Below are positions 7,563 to 13,381 of a DNA stretch of 18,278 bases, in pieces (the first letter of the stretch is position 1; every line of letters starts with the position of its first letter). This DNA is from Deltaproteobacteria bacterium. GTDB taxonomy: Bacteria; Desulfobacterota; Desulfarculia; Adiutricales; Adiutricaceae. The DNA lies in assembly GCA_031257955.1 (NCBI GenBank), contig JAIRNQ010000244.1, positions 1-18,278 on the forward strand. Reading direction: 5' to 3'. The notes beneath the pieces were generated by a model. The model made no database searches. It saw nothing but the letters and a program-made list of their open reading frames with translations, and was not told the origin of the DNA. A program made the position numbers and the translations under genes.

Positions 7563-8517
7563 GGTCCCGGATATCGGAGTCGATCAGGGCGCGAAGTTCC
7601 TTGGTGATAGGGCCGGCCCGGCCCGGGCCGACCGGCTGGCCGTCCCAGTGGCTAACGCCTAAAACGTCAAAGGACGTGGTGGCCAGAAAGACCTCGGCGG
7701 CCTGGCTTTTGGCTTCGCTCTCGGTGAAATCGCGGTTTTCGACTTTGTTGAGCTTTCCTAGGGACACCAGTTTTTGGGCCAGTTCCAGGACCCTCGCAAG
7801 CGTCACGCCTTTGAGTATCCGAGAAAAGGAAGGAACGCAAAGATCTCCCGATTTGGTGATTAGGCCCACGCTTTCCGTGGCCCCTTCGGTCATGTAGCCC
7901 TCTTCGTCGAAACTGACCACGTAGTTGGCCCCGGCGTCTAAGGCGGCTTTCTTGGCCAAGACGTTATGGAGGTAGTCGCAGCTTTTGATGGAAGAGTACT
8001 CGGTTTTGGCCGGAAAGGGGGCAGTGCCCAGTTTAACCCCGCTTTCGTAAGTCTCCGGGCTAGGCTGCTTGAGCTTGAGGGTGACCAGGTAAAGCTGGCT
8101 TCCGCCCACCGAGTCGTAGGGGTTAATGGAAAAACTGCCCGGACCCCTGGAAACGGTCAGCCTGACCACGAAATCCTCGTGCCCTCCCAGGCGGTAGGCC
8201 TGCTTGAGGATGTCCAGGATCTCGTCCGGGGGCAGGGGAATCTCCAGTCCCAGTGCCGCCGCCGAGTTGGCCAGGCGCTCAAGGTGCTCTTTGAAGCAGT
8301 AAGCCCGGCCGCCCACGCACTTGAAAGACTCGAAGATGGCGTCGCCCCGGTGGGTCATGTGATCGTCCGGCGGGACGCCCCAGACGGAGGGATTGGTCGA
8401 GAAGCCTCCCCAAGCGGTGGAGAACATTACATAATAATTCTCGTGCCAGGGCTGGTGTTTGTTAAGTTGGGCATCAAGTAGCTGGCTCGGGGTATAGGAA
8501 GGCCAGGTTTTAGCCAT
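7531..8517 (-). CDS. class IV PLP-dependent aminotransferase (IlvE / D-amino acid transaminase / PabC-like)
   Basis: The 328-residue protein shows class IV fold motifs. HRGDAIFESFK (56-66) is the conserved N-terminal strand, and HLERL (78-82) follows it. The likely PLP lysine is Lys178 in IKSCDYLHNVLAKK. YMTEGATES (208-216) carries the cofactor-pairing glutamate Glu211, and GVTLARVLELA (in the C-terminal half) is the phosphate-binding site. Family members act as branched-chain aminotransferases, D-amino acid transaminases or aminodeoxychorismate lyases, and sequence alone does not decide among them. The variant PPDDHMTHRGDAIFE start is typical of deltaproteobacterial homologues as I remember them. 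The start ATG at 8517 has AAGGAG 10 nt upstream. It lies 50 bp after rpe and overlaps the next gene, so the three are probably one operon. Confidence 0.9.
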   Translation of the reverse strand: MAKTWPSYTPSQLLDAQLNKHQPWHENYYVMFSTAWGGFSTNPSVWGVPPDDHMTHRGDAIFESFKCVGGRAYCFKEHLERLANSAAALGLEIPLPPDEILDILKQAYRLGGHEDFVVRLTVSRGPGSFSINPYDSVGGSQLYLVTLKLKQPSPETYESGVKLGTAPFPAKTEYSSIKSCDYLHNVLAKKAALDAGANYVVSFDEEGYMTEGATESVGLITKSGDLCVPSFSRILKGVTLARVLELAQKLVSLGKLNKVENRDFTESEAKSQAAEVFLATTSFDVLGVSHWDGQPVGPGRAGPITKELRALIDSDIRDHASPFLTDLS

Positions 8518-8567
8518 GGGAAACGGACTCCTTGGGGATGGGTGGGATATAGGGAAAGCGGTATGGC

Positions 8568-9227
8568 TTAAGCCGCACCGGCGGCCCGGCGAATTTTTTC
8601 GATGGCCTGGGCGTAGTCCGGGCTGCCGAAGAGGTGGGAGCCGCTGACCAACACCGTGACCCCGGCCGCGGTCAGAGCGCCGGCGTTAAGGTCGGTGACT
8701 CCGCCGTCCACCTCCAAGTGGGGGGAAAGTCCCCCACGATTTAGCCAATTGGACAATCTCTGGGCCTTGCCCATGGTCGACGGTATGAAAGGCTGGCCGC
8801 TAAAGCCCGGGTTTACCCCCATGAGGATGATAAGGTCCACCAAATCCGCCACTTCGTCCAAGGCGGCCAAGGAAGTGCCCGGATTTAGGGCCACGCCCGG
8901 TTTGGCCCCGGCTTCGGCTATGGATGTTATAATCTTATGTGGGTGGGTGGCCGCCTCCAGGTGGAAGGAAACGTAATGGGCCCCGGCCTTGGCAAAGATG
9001 GGGGCGTAGGTTAAGGGGTCAACCACCATCAGGTGGGCGTCCAGGGGTAGGCTGGTGGCCTTGCGGGCCACCTCGATCACCCAGGGACCAAAGGTCAGAT
9101 TGGGGGCGAAATTGCCATCGATCACGTCGATATGTATCCAATCGGCGCCGGCCTCTTCCATGGCCTTAATTTCTTCGGCTAGGCGCCCGCGGTCGGACGA
9201 GAGGATGGAGGGAGCGATTATTACCAT
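8568..9227 (-). CDS. rpe: ribulose-phosphate 3-epimerase
   Basis: Rpe interconverts ribulose 5-phosphate and xylulose 5-phosphate in the pentose phosphate pathway and uses a divalent metal. This 219-residue protein has the metal and acid/base residues expected: His32 and Asp34 in HIDVIDGNF, His65 in DAHLMV, and Asp174 in EVDGGV. The phosphate-gripping loop is MGVNPGFSGQ (136-145), where most homologues have GFGGQ. The length is normal. The start ATG at 9227 has a GGCGGA 5 nt upstream, and MVIIAPSILSSD is the standard beginning. It is the first gene of the minus-strand run that continues with the aminotransferase and membrane protein. No strong promoter was recognised between it and the divergent DegT gene. 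Confidence 0.96.
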   Translation of the reverse strand: MVIIAPSILSSDRGRLAEEIKAMEEAGADWIHIDVIDGNFAPNLTFGPWVIEVARKATSLPLDAHLMVVDPLTYAPIFAKAGAHYVSFHLEAATHPHKIITSIAEAGAKPGVALNPGTSLAALDEVADLVDLIILMGVNPGFSGQPFIPSTMGKAQRLSNWLNRGGLSPHLEVDGGVTDLNAGALTAAGVTVLVSGSHLFGSPDYAQAIEKIRRAAGAA

Positions 9228-9471
9228 TATTTTCCGCCAAAATTGATTTGGGCCGGCTCATTCAGTCTGCCCGGTTGGCCGGCCGGCTGGGTGACCGGCT
9301 GGCCGACCGACTAAAGCTAGCGATTTAGCCGGGCCATCGATTGCAAATATTATATAATCGGGCAGCGAATTACAAGCCGTGTGGGCCAATTGGCCCCCCT
9401 GGGCCCAAAAGTCCCGTTGGGGACGACCAAAGCTGAGCCCGTTGGGGACCGTCGGCCCCAAGGCCGGGCCC
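9228..9471. other. divergent spacer between rpe and the DegT gene, upstream part
   Basis: There is no coding signal. It begins with GC-rich repeats of GGCCGGC/CCGGCTGG (about 9270-9312). It contains an isolated TATAAT (9353-9358), which reads the same on both strands apart from flanks, but no -35 box at a proper distance was found on either strand. The promoter of rpe is expected here but could not be placed. Confidence 0.4.
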
Positions 9472-9501
9472 TTGCCATAATGGGCCGGGAACGTATAAAA
9501 T
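9472..9501 (+). promoter_or_regulatory. sigma-70-type promoter for the mini-ORF array and DegT gene
   Basis: TTGCCA (9472-9477), a 16-bp spacer and TATAAA (9494-9499), or alternatively an 18-bp spacer and TAAAAT (9496-9501), match the -35/-10 consensus at five of six positions each. Transcription would start near 9506-9508, at or next to the first ATG of the tandem array. The first mini-ORF would therefore be almost leaderless. Position is inferred from sequence match only. Confidence 0.55.
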
Positions 9502-9507
9502 AGCGTC

Positions 9508-9555
9508 ATGAAAGAAAAAAATCCCAAAATGTCGTTGGGTAAAATAAGGCCATGA
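9508..9555 (+). CDS. leader mini-ORF 1 (15 codons)
   Basis: Reads MKEKNPKMSLGKIRP and stop. The TGA (9553-9555) overlaps the ATG of the next mini-ORF in an ATGA junction. It is the most diverged copy. TAAAATAGCGTC precedes its start instead of the TAAAATAAGGCC of the others. Whether it is translated is unknown. Confidence 0.4.
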   Translation: MKEKNPKMSLGKIRP

Positions 9556-9602
9556 AAGTACCATTCCTGAAATGCCGTTTGGGTAAAATAAGGCCATGCT
9601 AG
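9552..9602 (+). CDS. leader mini-ORF 2 (16 codons)
   Basis: Reads MKVPFLKCRLGKIRPC and ends at TAG (9600-9602). Here the next unit begins ATGC rather than ATGA, so the stop falls one codon later, 7 nt overlapped with mini-ORF 3. The first four residues equal those of the DegT protein. Confidence 0.4.
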   Translation: MKVPFLKCRLGKIRPC

Positions 9603-9643
9603 TATCATCCTTGAAATACCGTTTGGGTAAAATAAGGCCATGA
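9596..9643 (+). CDS. leader mini-ORF 3 (15 codons)
   Basis: Reads MLVSSLKYRLGKIRP and ends in an ATGA overlap with mini-ORF 4. The start differs from its neighbours (ATGCTAGTATCATCC) but the C-terminal half of the peptide is unchanged. Confidence 0.4.
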   Translation: MLVSSLKYRLGKIRP

Positions 9644-9687
9644 AAGTACCATTCCTGAAATACCGTTTGGGTAAAATAAGGCCATGA
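9640..9687 (+). CDS. leader mini-ORF 4 (15 codons)
   Basis: Reads MKVPFLKYRLGKIRP and ends in an ATGA overlap with mini-ORF 5. AAGG lies 2 nt upstream of the start, closer than an ideal Shine-Dalgarno distance. Confidence 0.4.
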   Translation: MKVPFLKYRLGKIRP

Positions 9688-9731
9688 AAGTAACATTCCT
9701 GAAATGCCGTTTGGGTAAAATAAGGCCATGA
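9684..9731 (+). CDS. leader mini-ORF 5 (15 codons), overlapping the DegT start
   Basis: Reads MKVTFLKCRLGKIRP. Its TGA (9729-9731) overlaps the DegT start codon (9728-9730) as ATGA, the classic arrangement for termination-reinitiation coupling. If translated, it would directly set initiation on the aminotransferase. Confidence 0.45.
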   Translation: MKVTFLKCRLGKIRP

Positions 9732-10885
9732 AAGTACCAATATTGAAAATACCGTTCGATTTGGGCGACGCTGCCTGGATCTCCAATGAACTTACGGACA
9801 TGCTTTTGGAAGGCCGTTTGGCCATGGGCGACAAGGCGGGCAAATTCGAGCTCATATTTAAAGACTACATCGGAAGTCGTTACGCCCTGGGCACTTCCAA
9901 CGGCACGTCCGCTTTGGAAGTTATTTTTTGGGCCCTTCGCGAGCGAATAGGCGTGGCCGGCGGATCCGTGGCCGTCCCGTCGATGACCTTCATGGCCAGT
10001 TGTCTGGCCCCCATCGCCGCCGGCTTTAAAATCATACTGGTCGACTGCGATCCCATTAATTTTCAAATGTGCCCCAAGGATCTGGCCGCCAAGATTCAGC
10101 CCGATACCGTGGCCGTGCTTTTGGTACACCTGGGCGGTTACCCCTCGCCCGATTGGCCAGAAATAAAGGCCATCGCCGACAAAAACGGCTCGGTTTTGCT
10201 TGAGGACGCCGCCCACGCCCACGGGGCCTTGGCCGACGGCCGCAAGGCGGGAACCTTGGGACTGGCCGGGGCCTTTTCCTTCTACCCGACCAAGGTTTTG
10301 ACTACCGCCGAAGGCGGCATGGTGGTAACTTCCGATGACGATCTTTACCGCTCGGCCCAGGCCATCCGCCAGCACGGCCAGCAAAAACCGGGTTCCAACC
10401 TTCACCAAACCTTTGGCTTAAACTACCGGCCCTCGGAGATCCACGCCCTGTTGGGCTTGGCCATGATGGCCAAGGCCGATTGGATCCTCGCCGAGCGCCG
10501 CCGGGCGGCGGCCGTTTACGACGAGCTTCTAAGGGATCTGCCGGTCACGCCCGTCTTGCCGCCGGCCAACCATAAGCCCAGTTATTATAAGTATATGGCC
10601 CTCCTCCCGGAGGGGGTCGAACGCGAGCCGCTAAAGCTAAGGCTTAGGGAAGAATATGGCGTAGCCTTGGCCGGCGAAGTCTACTCCACACCGTGCCACC
10701 TGCAACCCTATTGGGACAAGCGCCCGGAACTGTTGGCCCGGCCCATCGAGCCGCTCCCCAACTCCGAGCTGCTGGCTAAACGGCAAATCTGCCTACCCAT
10801 CTACCCCGGGCTCACCAGGGAAGCCCAGCTATGCGTGGCCGAGGCCCTCCGCCGGGCCCTTGGGCCCGATGAAGGGCCAGGCTAG
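9728..10885 (+). CDS. DegT/DnrJ/EryC1/StrS-family PLP aminotransferase
   Basis: This family transfers an amino group, usually from glutamate, to a keto-sugar nucleotide in surface-glycan or antibiotic sugar synthesis. The 385-residue protein has the expected motifs. ALGTSNGTSALE (53-64) grips the cofactor phosphate, and VPSMTF (83-88) follows. LLEDAAHAHG (157-166) holds Asp160, which pairs with the PLP ring nitrogen. FSFYPTKVLTTAEGG (183-197) holds the Schiff-base Lys189. RQHGQ and LNYRPSEIHALLG-type segments follow in the usual order. The length is typical. It starts at 9728 directly after the fifth 44-bp repeat. The sugar substrate cannot be told. The only glycan gene nearby is the RfbC-like epimerase 4 kb away. 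Its 3' end is included in a tandem duplication that runs into the spacer. Confidence 0.93.
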   Translation: MKVPILKIPFDLGDAAWISNELTDMLLEGRLAMGDKAGKFELIFKDYIGSRYALGTSNGTSALEVIFWALRERIGVAGGSVAVPSMTFMASCLAPIAAGFKIILVDCDPINFQMCPKDLAAKIQPDTVAVLLVHLGGYPSPDWPEIKAIADKNGSVLLEDAAHAHGALADGRKAGTLGLAGAFSFYPTKVLTTAEGGMVVTSDDDLYRSAQAIRQHGQQKPGSNLHQTFGLNYRPSEIHALLGLAMMAKADWILAERRRAAAVYDELLRDLPVTPVLPPANHKPSYYKYMALLPEGVEREPLKLRLREEYGVALAGEVYSTPCHLQPYWDKRPELLARPIEPLPNSELLAKRQICLPIYPGLTREAQLCVAEALRRALGPDEGPG

Positions 10886-11014
10886 GCCAAGTCGGTCGCC
10901 AGGGCCGTTTGGTTTAAGGCCAACGATAACCCGCCGGGCCCTTGGGCCCGGCCCCCGGCCAGGTCCAGTCGGCCGCCAAGGCCGTTTGGTTTAAGGCCAA
11001 CGATAACCCGCCGG
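10850..11014 (+). repeat. tandem duplication of about 80 bp that includes the DegT 3' end
   Basis: Unit A is 10850-10931 and unit B is 10932-11008, followed by the first six bases of a third (11009-11014). Both begin with the same 19 bases, CGCCGGGCCCTTGGGCCCG, and end with an identical stretch containing CCGTTTGGTTTAAGGCCAACG. Unit B is 5 bp shorter. The last 12 codons and stop of the DegT gene lie within unit A, so the coding 3' end was copied into the spacer. The shared GCCGGGCCC-TT-GGGCCCGGC block (10933-10952) is a near-perfect palindrome that would form a strong hairpin. CGTTTGG/CCAACG near the end of each unit forms a second, bulged hairpin. Confidence 0.9.
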
Positions 11015-11048
11015 ACCCAAGTCTTGGCGGTTCAATGTGGGAGAGCGC

Positions 11049-11609
11049 ATGAAAGTCACTATCATCTTGGGGAGTCCCAGGCTGGATTCCAATTCCGAAA
11101 AACTGGCCAAGGCGGCGGCAGCGACCTTGCTCGGGCCGGGGGAAGCCCCGGAAATCTTCAGGCTTAACGATTTGCGCTACCGCGGCTGCCAGGCTTGCAT
11201 GAGCTGTAAAACCAAAACCGAGGTCTGCGTCCTCAAGGACGACTTGGCCAGGGTGTTGTCGGTGGCCGCCTTTTCGGACTTCCTGATCCTGACCACGCCC
11301 ATCTACATCGGCGAGATCACCGCCCAGCTAAAAGCCTTCATCGATCGCTCCTACAGCTGGTTCAAGCCCGATTTCGTAAGCTCCGCCGACCCGACCCGCT
11401 TGGCCCCGGGCAAAAAACTTCTTTTCGTCGTCACACAAGGGAACCCCGACCTGGGGGCCTACAAGAGTAACATCGACGCCTACCTGGGCTATTTCGGAAG
11501 CCACGGCATCAAGGCGGCGGCTTTCCAGGCCCCGATACGCGAGGGAAACATCGAGACCCTGAGGCCAGATCTTTTGGCCGACGTCGTCGCGGCGGCCAAG
11601 GCGTTGTGA
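11049..11609 (+). CDS. flavodoxin-fold NADPH-dependent FMN reductase family protein
   Basis: The 186-residue protein begins MKVTIILGSPRLDSNSEKLA, the FMN-phosphate loop (GSPR-x-x-SNS) of the NADPH-dependent FMN reductase/iron-sulfur flavoprotein group. TTPIYIGEITAQLKAFIDR is the second flavin-contact segment, and a further loop VTQGNP binds the isoalloxazine ring in relatives. Cys47, Cys50, Cys53 and Cys60 (GCQACMSCK...C) are clustered as in iron-sulfur flavoproteins, though a full Fe-S cluster is not proven. It is probably a cytosolic redox enzyme in an anaerobe. ATG 11049 was chosen because GGGAGAG lies just upstream; an in-frame GTG at 11037 overlaps that site and is unlikely. Confidence 0.9.
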   Translation: MKVTIILGSPRLDSNSEKLAKAAAATLLGPGEAPEIFRLNDLRYRGCQACMSCKTKTEVCVLKDDLARVLSVAAFSDFLILTTPIYIGEITAQLKAFIDRSYSWFKPDFVSSADPTRLAPGKKLLFVVTQGNPDLGAYKSNIDAYLGYFGSHGIKAAAFQAPIREGNIETLRPDLLADVVAAAKAL

Positions 11610-11689
11610 TGGAAAACCCAGAAGCTATTAGGCCCAGCCAGTCAGGCCCTGCCAGTATAACCCAGCCTATAAAGCTATCCTAACCAGCG

Positions 11690-11727
11690 CCCCAAAAAAA
11701 GCGGCCCGTTTGCCGCTTTTTTTGGGG
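11690..11727. terminator. bidirectional intrinsic terminator
   Basis: A perfect 16-bp inverted repeat, CCCCAAAAAAAGCGGC (11690-11705) and its complement (11712-11727), surrounds a 6-nt loop. The A and T runs are inside the stem, so each strand ends its GC-rich core stem with seven T. It lies between the convergent flavin gene (stop 11609) and the DUF1847 gene (stop 11730) and can serve both. Confidence 0.92.
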
Positions 11728-11729
11728 CC

Positions 11730-12506
11730 TTATTTTTTGGCCAGCCTGGACTTGGGGTAGCGTTTGTAATCCAAAATCCTGGAGTAGAAATTCTTGGATA
11801 GGTAGAAGGCCTGAACCGGGTTGTGCCCCAGGACCCGGTCCTTTACCACCAGCGTGGTTACCGGGGCTTGGCTGTTTTGGTTAAACAGGCAATCGTGTCC
11901 GACGCAAAGGCCCATGATTATGTTCAGCTCCGCCCCCCACTGGTTTAGGGCCCTGGCCTGGAGGACGGGGTTGCAGGTGGCCTCCTTGTGGCCGGGCATG
12001 AGCTTCTGCTCGTCGGGGACTCCCAGATCGCACTTATCGATGGAGCCGACCTTGCAGATGACCGCTTTTGGATCCAAATCGGCCGAACGCAGGCACTGGG
12101 CCAAGAGGGCCGTCTCGTCCATCAGGGCGAAGCAGGAGGCGATGCCGATTTTGGTAAAGCCCATTTTCTTGGCCAGGGTAACGGTCTCTTCGATCCTGGT
12201 CATGCGTCCGTAGAATTCGACCTCGACTTCGCCGGCGGCCTTAAGCAGCTTGGCCTCGAAGGAGTCGGACAGGTAAAGGGACTTGGTTTCCTCGGCGCCC
12301 TTTCTGTTGGCCAGCGTCAGGCAGAAGGACGGATATTTCTTGTCGTTTCGGTAGCAGCTCCTATCGCCGCAGTCCGAACAGCTGGCCGTGGCCTTGGCCA
12401 CGGCCGGGGCGGGTTTGGTCGCCGCCGGGACGGTCTTGGCCGCGGCCGGGGTGGGTTTGGCCTTGGGGGCCGAGTTTTCTTCTTTGGCTTTCTGGCTTCT
12501 TGGCAT
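11730..12506 (-). CDS. DUF1847-family cysteine-rich protein with Ala/Lys/Pro-rich N-terminal tail
   Basis: The 258-residue protein matches the DUF1847 family, known mostly from anaerobes and predicted to bind metal. CSDCGDRSC (43-51) and a further Cys at 62 form the N-terminal cluster. Later come GIASCFALMDE, a conserved segment ending in CKVGSIDKCDLG, and GHKEATCNP. The closing segment includes MGLCVGHDCLF. Residues 1-41 are a low-complexity tail of Ala, Lys and Pro (PAAAKTVPAATKPAPAVAK), reminiscent of histone H1-like tails and not part of the family core. The start ATG at 12506 has GGGAG 6 nt upstream. Its function is unknown. It stands alone, bounded by the bidirectional terminator downstream and a repeat-bearing spacer upstream. 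Confidence 0.85.
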   Translation of the reverse strand: MPRSQKAKEENSAPKAKPTPAAAKTVPAATKPAPAVAKATASCSDCGDRSCYRNDKKYPSFCLTLANRKGAEETKSLYLSDSFEAKLLKAAGEVEVEFYGRMTRIEETVTLAKKMGFTKIGIASCFALMDETALLAQCLRSADLDPKAVICKVGSIDKCDLGVPDEQKLMPGHKEATCNPVLQARALNQWGAELNIIMGLCVGHDCLFNQNSQAPVTTLVVKDRVLGHNPVQAFYLSKNFYSRILDYKRYPKSRLAKK

Positions 12507-12666
12507 GCCTGTCTCCCACTGGCGGGAACCGTTAACCTGGCGGTTCCCGGTTGTGCGTTAAGCTTTTACGTTAATGATGACTAACGACTATGTTTCAAGC
12601 TGGGCGGTCAGCTTGACGATGGGACGCATTTTTCTTTTTTCCCATGATACCCCCAAAGCCGCCTAA

Positions 12667-12752
12667 AATAAAGGGGCGCCGCCCATGGCGTCACCCCCGA
12701 AACGGCTTTCTGCAATAAAGGGGCGCCGCCCATGGCGTCACCCCCGAAACGG
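12667..12752. repeat. 39-bp exact direct repeat
   Basis: The two copies are 12667-12705 and 12714-12752, identical in every base and 47 bp apart start to start. Each holds GGGGCGCC...GGCGTCACCCC, able to pair as GGGG/CCCC and GCC/GGC. It lies downstream of the PilZ gene and its terminator. Confidence 0.9.
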
Positions 12753-12770
12753 ATTCGGCTTTAAACGAAA

Positions 12771-12794
12771 ATGGCCACCGTTTCCGGCGGCCAT
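12771..12794 (-). terminator. intrinsic terminator of the GGDEF-PilZ pair
   Basis: On the minus strand the stem ATGGCCGCCG, with a GAAA tetraloop, pairs with CGGTGGCCAT apart from one mismatch. The tail TTTTCGTTT follows. It sits about 40 nt after the PilZ stop codon. Confidence 0.65.
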
Positions 12795-12832
12795 GGGAGG
12801 GGAGGGGAGAAATAGGAAAGGGTCCGCGGGGC

Positions 12833-13381
12833 TCAGCCGCGTTCGCGGCGGCGGCGGATTTCTTCCCGTTGTTTAGTGAAGATCCATTGAACGATCTCGT
12901 TTTGGTCGCTGCTTAAGACGTCGGTGAACTCAAAGCCATAGACGTGGGGATCGTCGGTTAGGTTCTCTTCCGGTTCCAGAATTCTGACGATTCGGCCCAT
13001 GATATCCATGAGGCGCCCGTCGGTATAGGGAAGGCAGAGGCCTATTTCCAGATATAGGCCGATGGGAAACTCGGTGTTGTGCCCAAAAGACAGGCCAAAT
13101 TCGGATATGTCCTGGACCATGGCTTGATTGGTGTAATTCTTCCTCGAGGTGGTTTCGGCCAATATGCTCAGGATGAGCGAGAGTTTGCGGTCGATGCGAC
13201 TTAAGAGTACTTGGGAGGCGCTAGTCAGCTGGGGCAAGGGCTCGGAATCCATGCTGGCCAGCCGCTTAACGGTCGAATCCTGCCCCCTGATGTACTCGTT
13301 GGGTTTGTCGAGAACGTTAAATAACATCTGCGTGGGCAGGACCGCCCGCAAACCCTTTCGGCGCTCTTCATTGGAAGACAT
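12833..13381 (-). CDS. PilZ-domain protein (predicted cyclic-di-GMP receptor)
   Basis: About 182 residues. An early RRKGLR gives the RxxxR part of the PilZ signature and DISEFG gives the (D/N)xSxxG part, the two motifs that bind cyclic-di-GMP. The gap between them is longer than in compact PilZ proteins. It holds a helical stretch (SASQVLLSRIDRKLSLILSI region), as in PilZ proteins of deltaproteobacteria with an added N-terminal part. The C-terminal tail is highly basic (RRRRERG). I chose ATG 13381 because AGGA lies 8 nt upstream; ATG 13390 has no usable ribosome site. The gene overlaps the end of the upstream GGDEF gene by 14 nt, so synthesis enzyme and likely receptor are probably made from one mRNA with coupled translation. 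Confidence 0.8.
   Translation of the reverse strand: MSSNEERRKGLRAVLPTQMLFNVLDKPNEYIRGQDSTVKRLASMDSEPLPQLTSASQVLLSRIDRKLSLILSILAETTSRKNYTNQAMVQDISEFGLSFGHNTEFPIGLYLEIGLCLPYTDGRLMDIMGRIVRILEPEENLTDDPHVYGFEFTDVLSSDQNEIVQWIFTKQREEIRRRRERG

Larger units (their letters stand above)
9508..9727 (+). repeat. five tandem 44-bp units, each with its own start codon
   Basis: The units start at 9508, 9552, 9596, 9640 and 9684 and are exactly 44 bp each. The array ends directly at the DegT start codon at 9728. Units 2-5 are nearly identical; the first is diverged in its middle. Each begins ATG (four of five with ATGAAAG) and ends with TTGGGTAAAATAAGGCC. The first 9 bp and later blocks (AAA-TACCGTT and TTGGG) also match the first 40 bp of the DegT coding sequence, so the array appears to be a tandem duplication of the gene's translation-start region. 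There are no unique spacers between units, so it is not a CRISPR array. Confidence 0.97.
12507..12832. other. spacer between the PilZ gene and the DUF1847 gene
   Basis: There is no reading frame with protein character. It contains a 39-bp direct repeat, the PilZ terminator hairpin and a T-rich stretch (about 12629-12641) flanked by ATGGGA and TCCCAT. A promoter for the DUF1847 gene is expected here but was not recognised. Confidence 0.5.

Noticed and set aside
9353..9358. TATAAT as a promoter for rpe or DegT
   Set aside because: No -35 element at 16-18 bp was found on either strand.
9508..9727. CRISPR array
   Set aside because: The units are contiguous, with no unique spacers, and no cas gene is nearby.
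9258..10408. Long minus-strand open frames over the 44-bp array, with repeated WPYFTQT-type residues
   Set aside because: The 44-bp period cycles the three frames, so all stay open by repetition. They have no ribosome site and run antisense through the DegT gene, which is clearly coding on the other strand.
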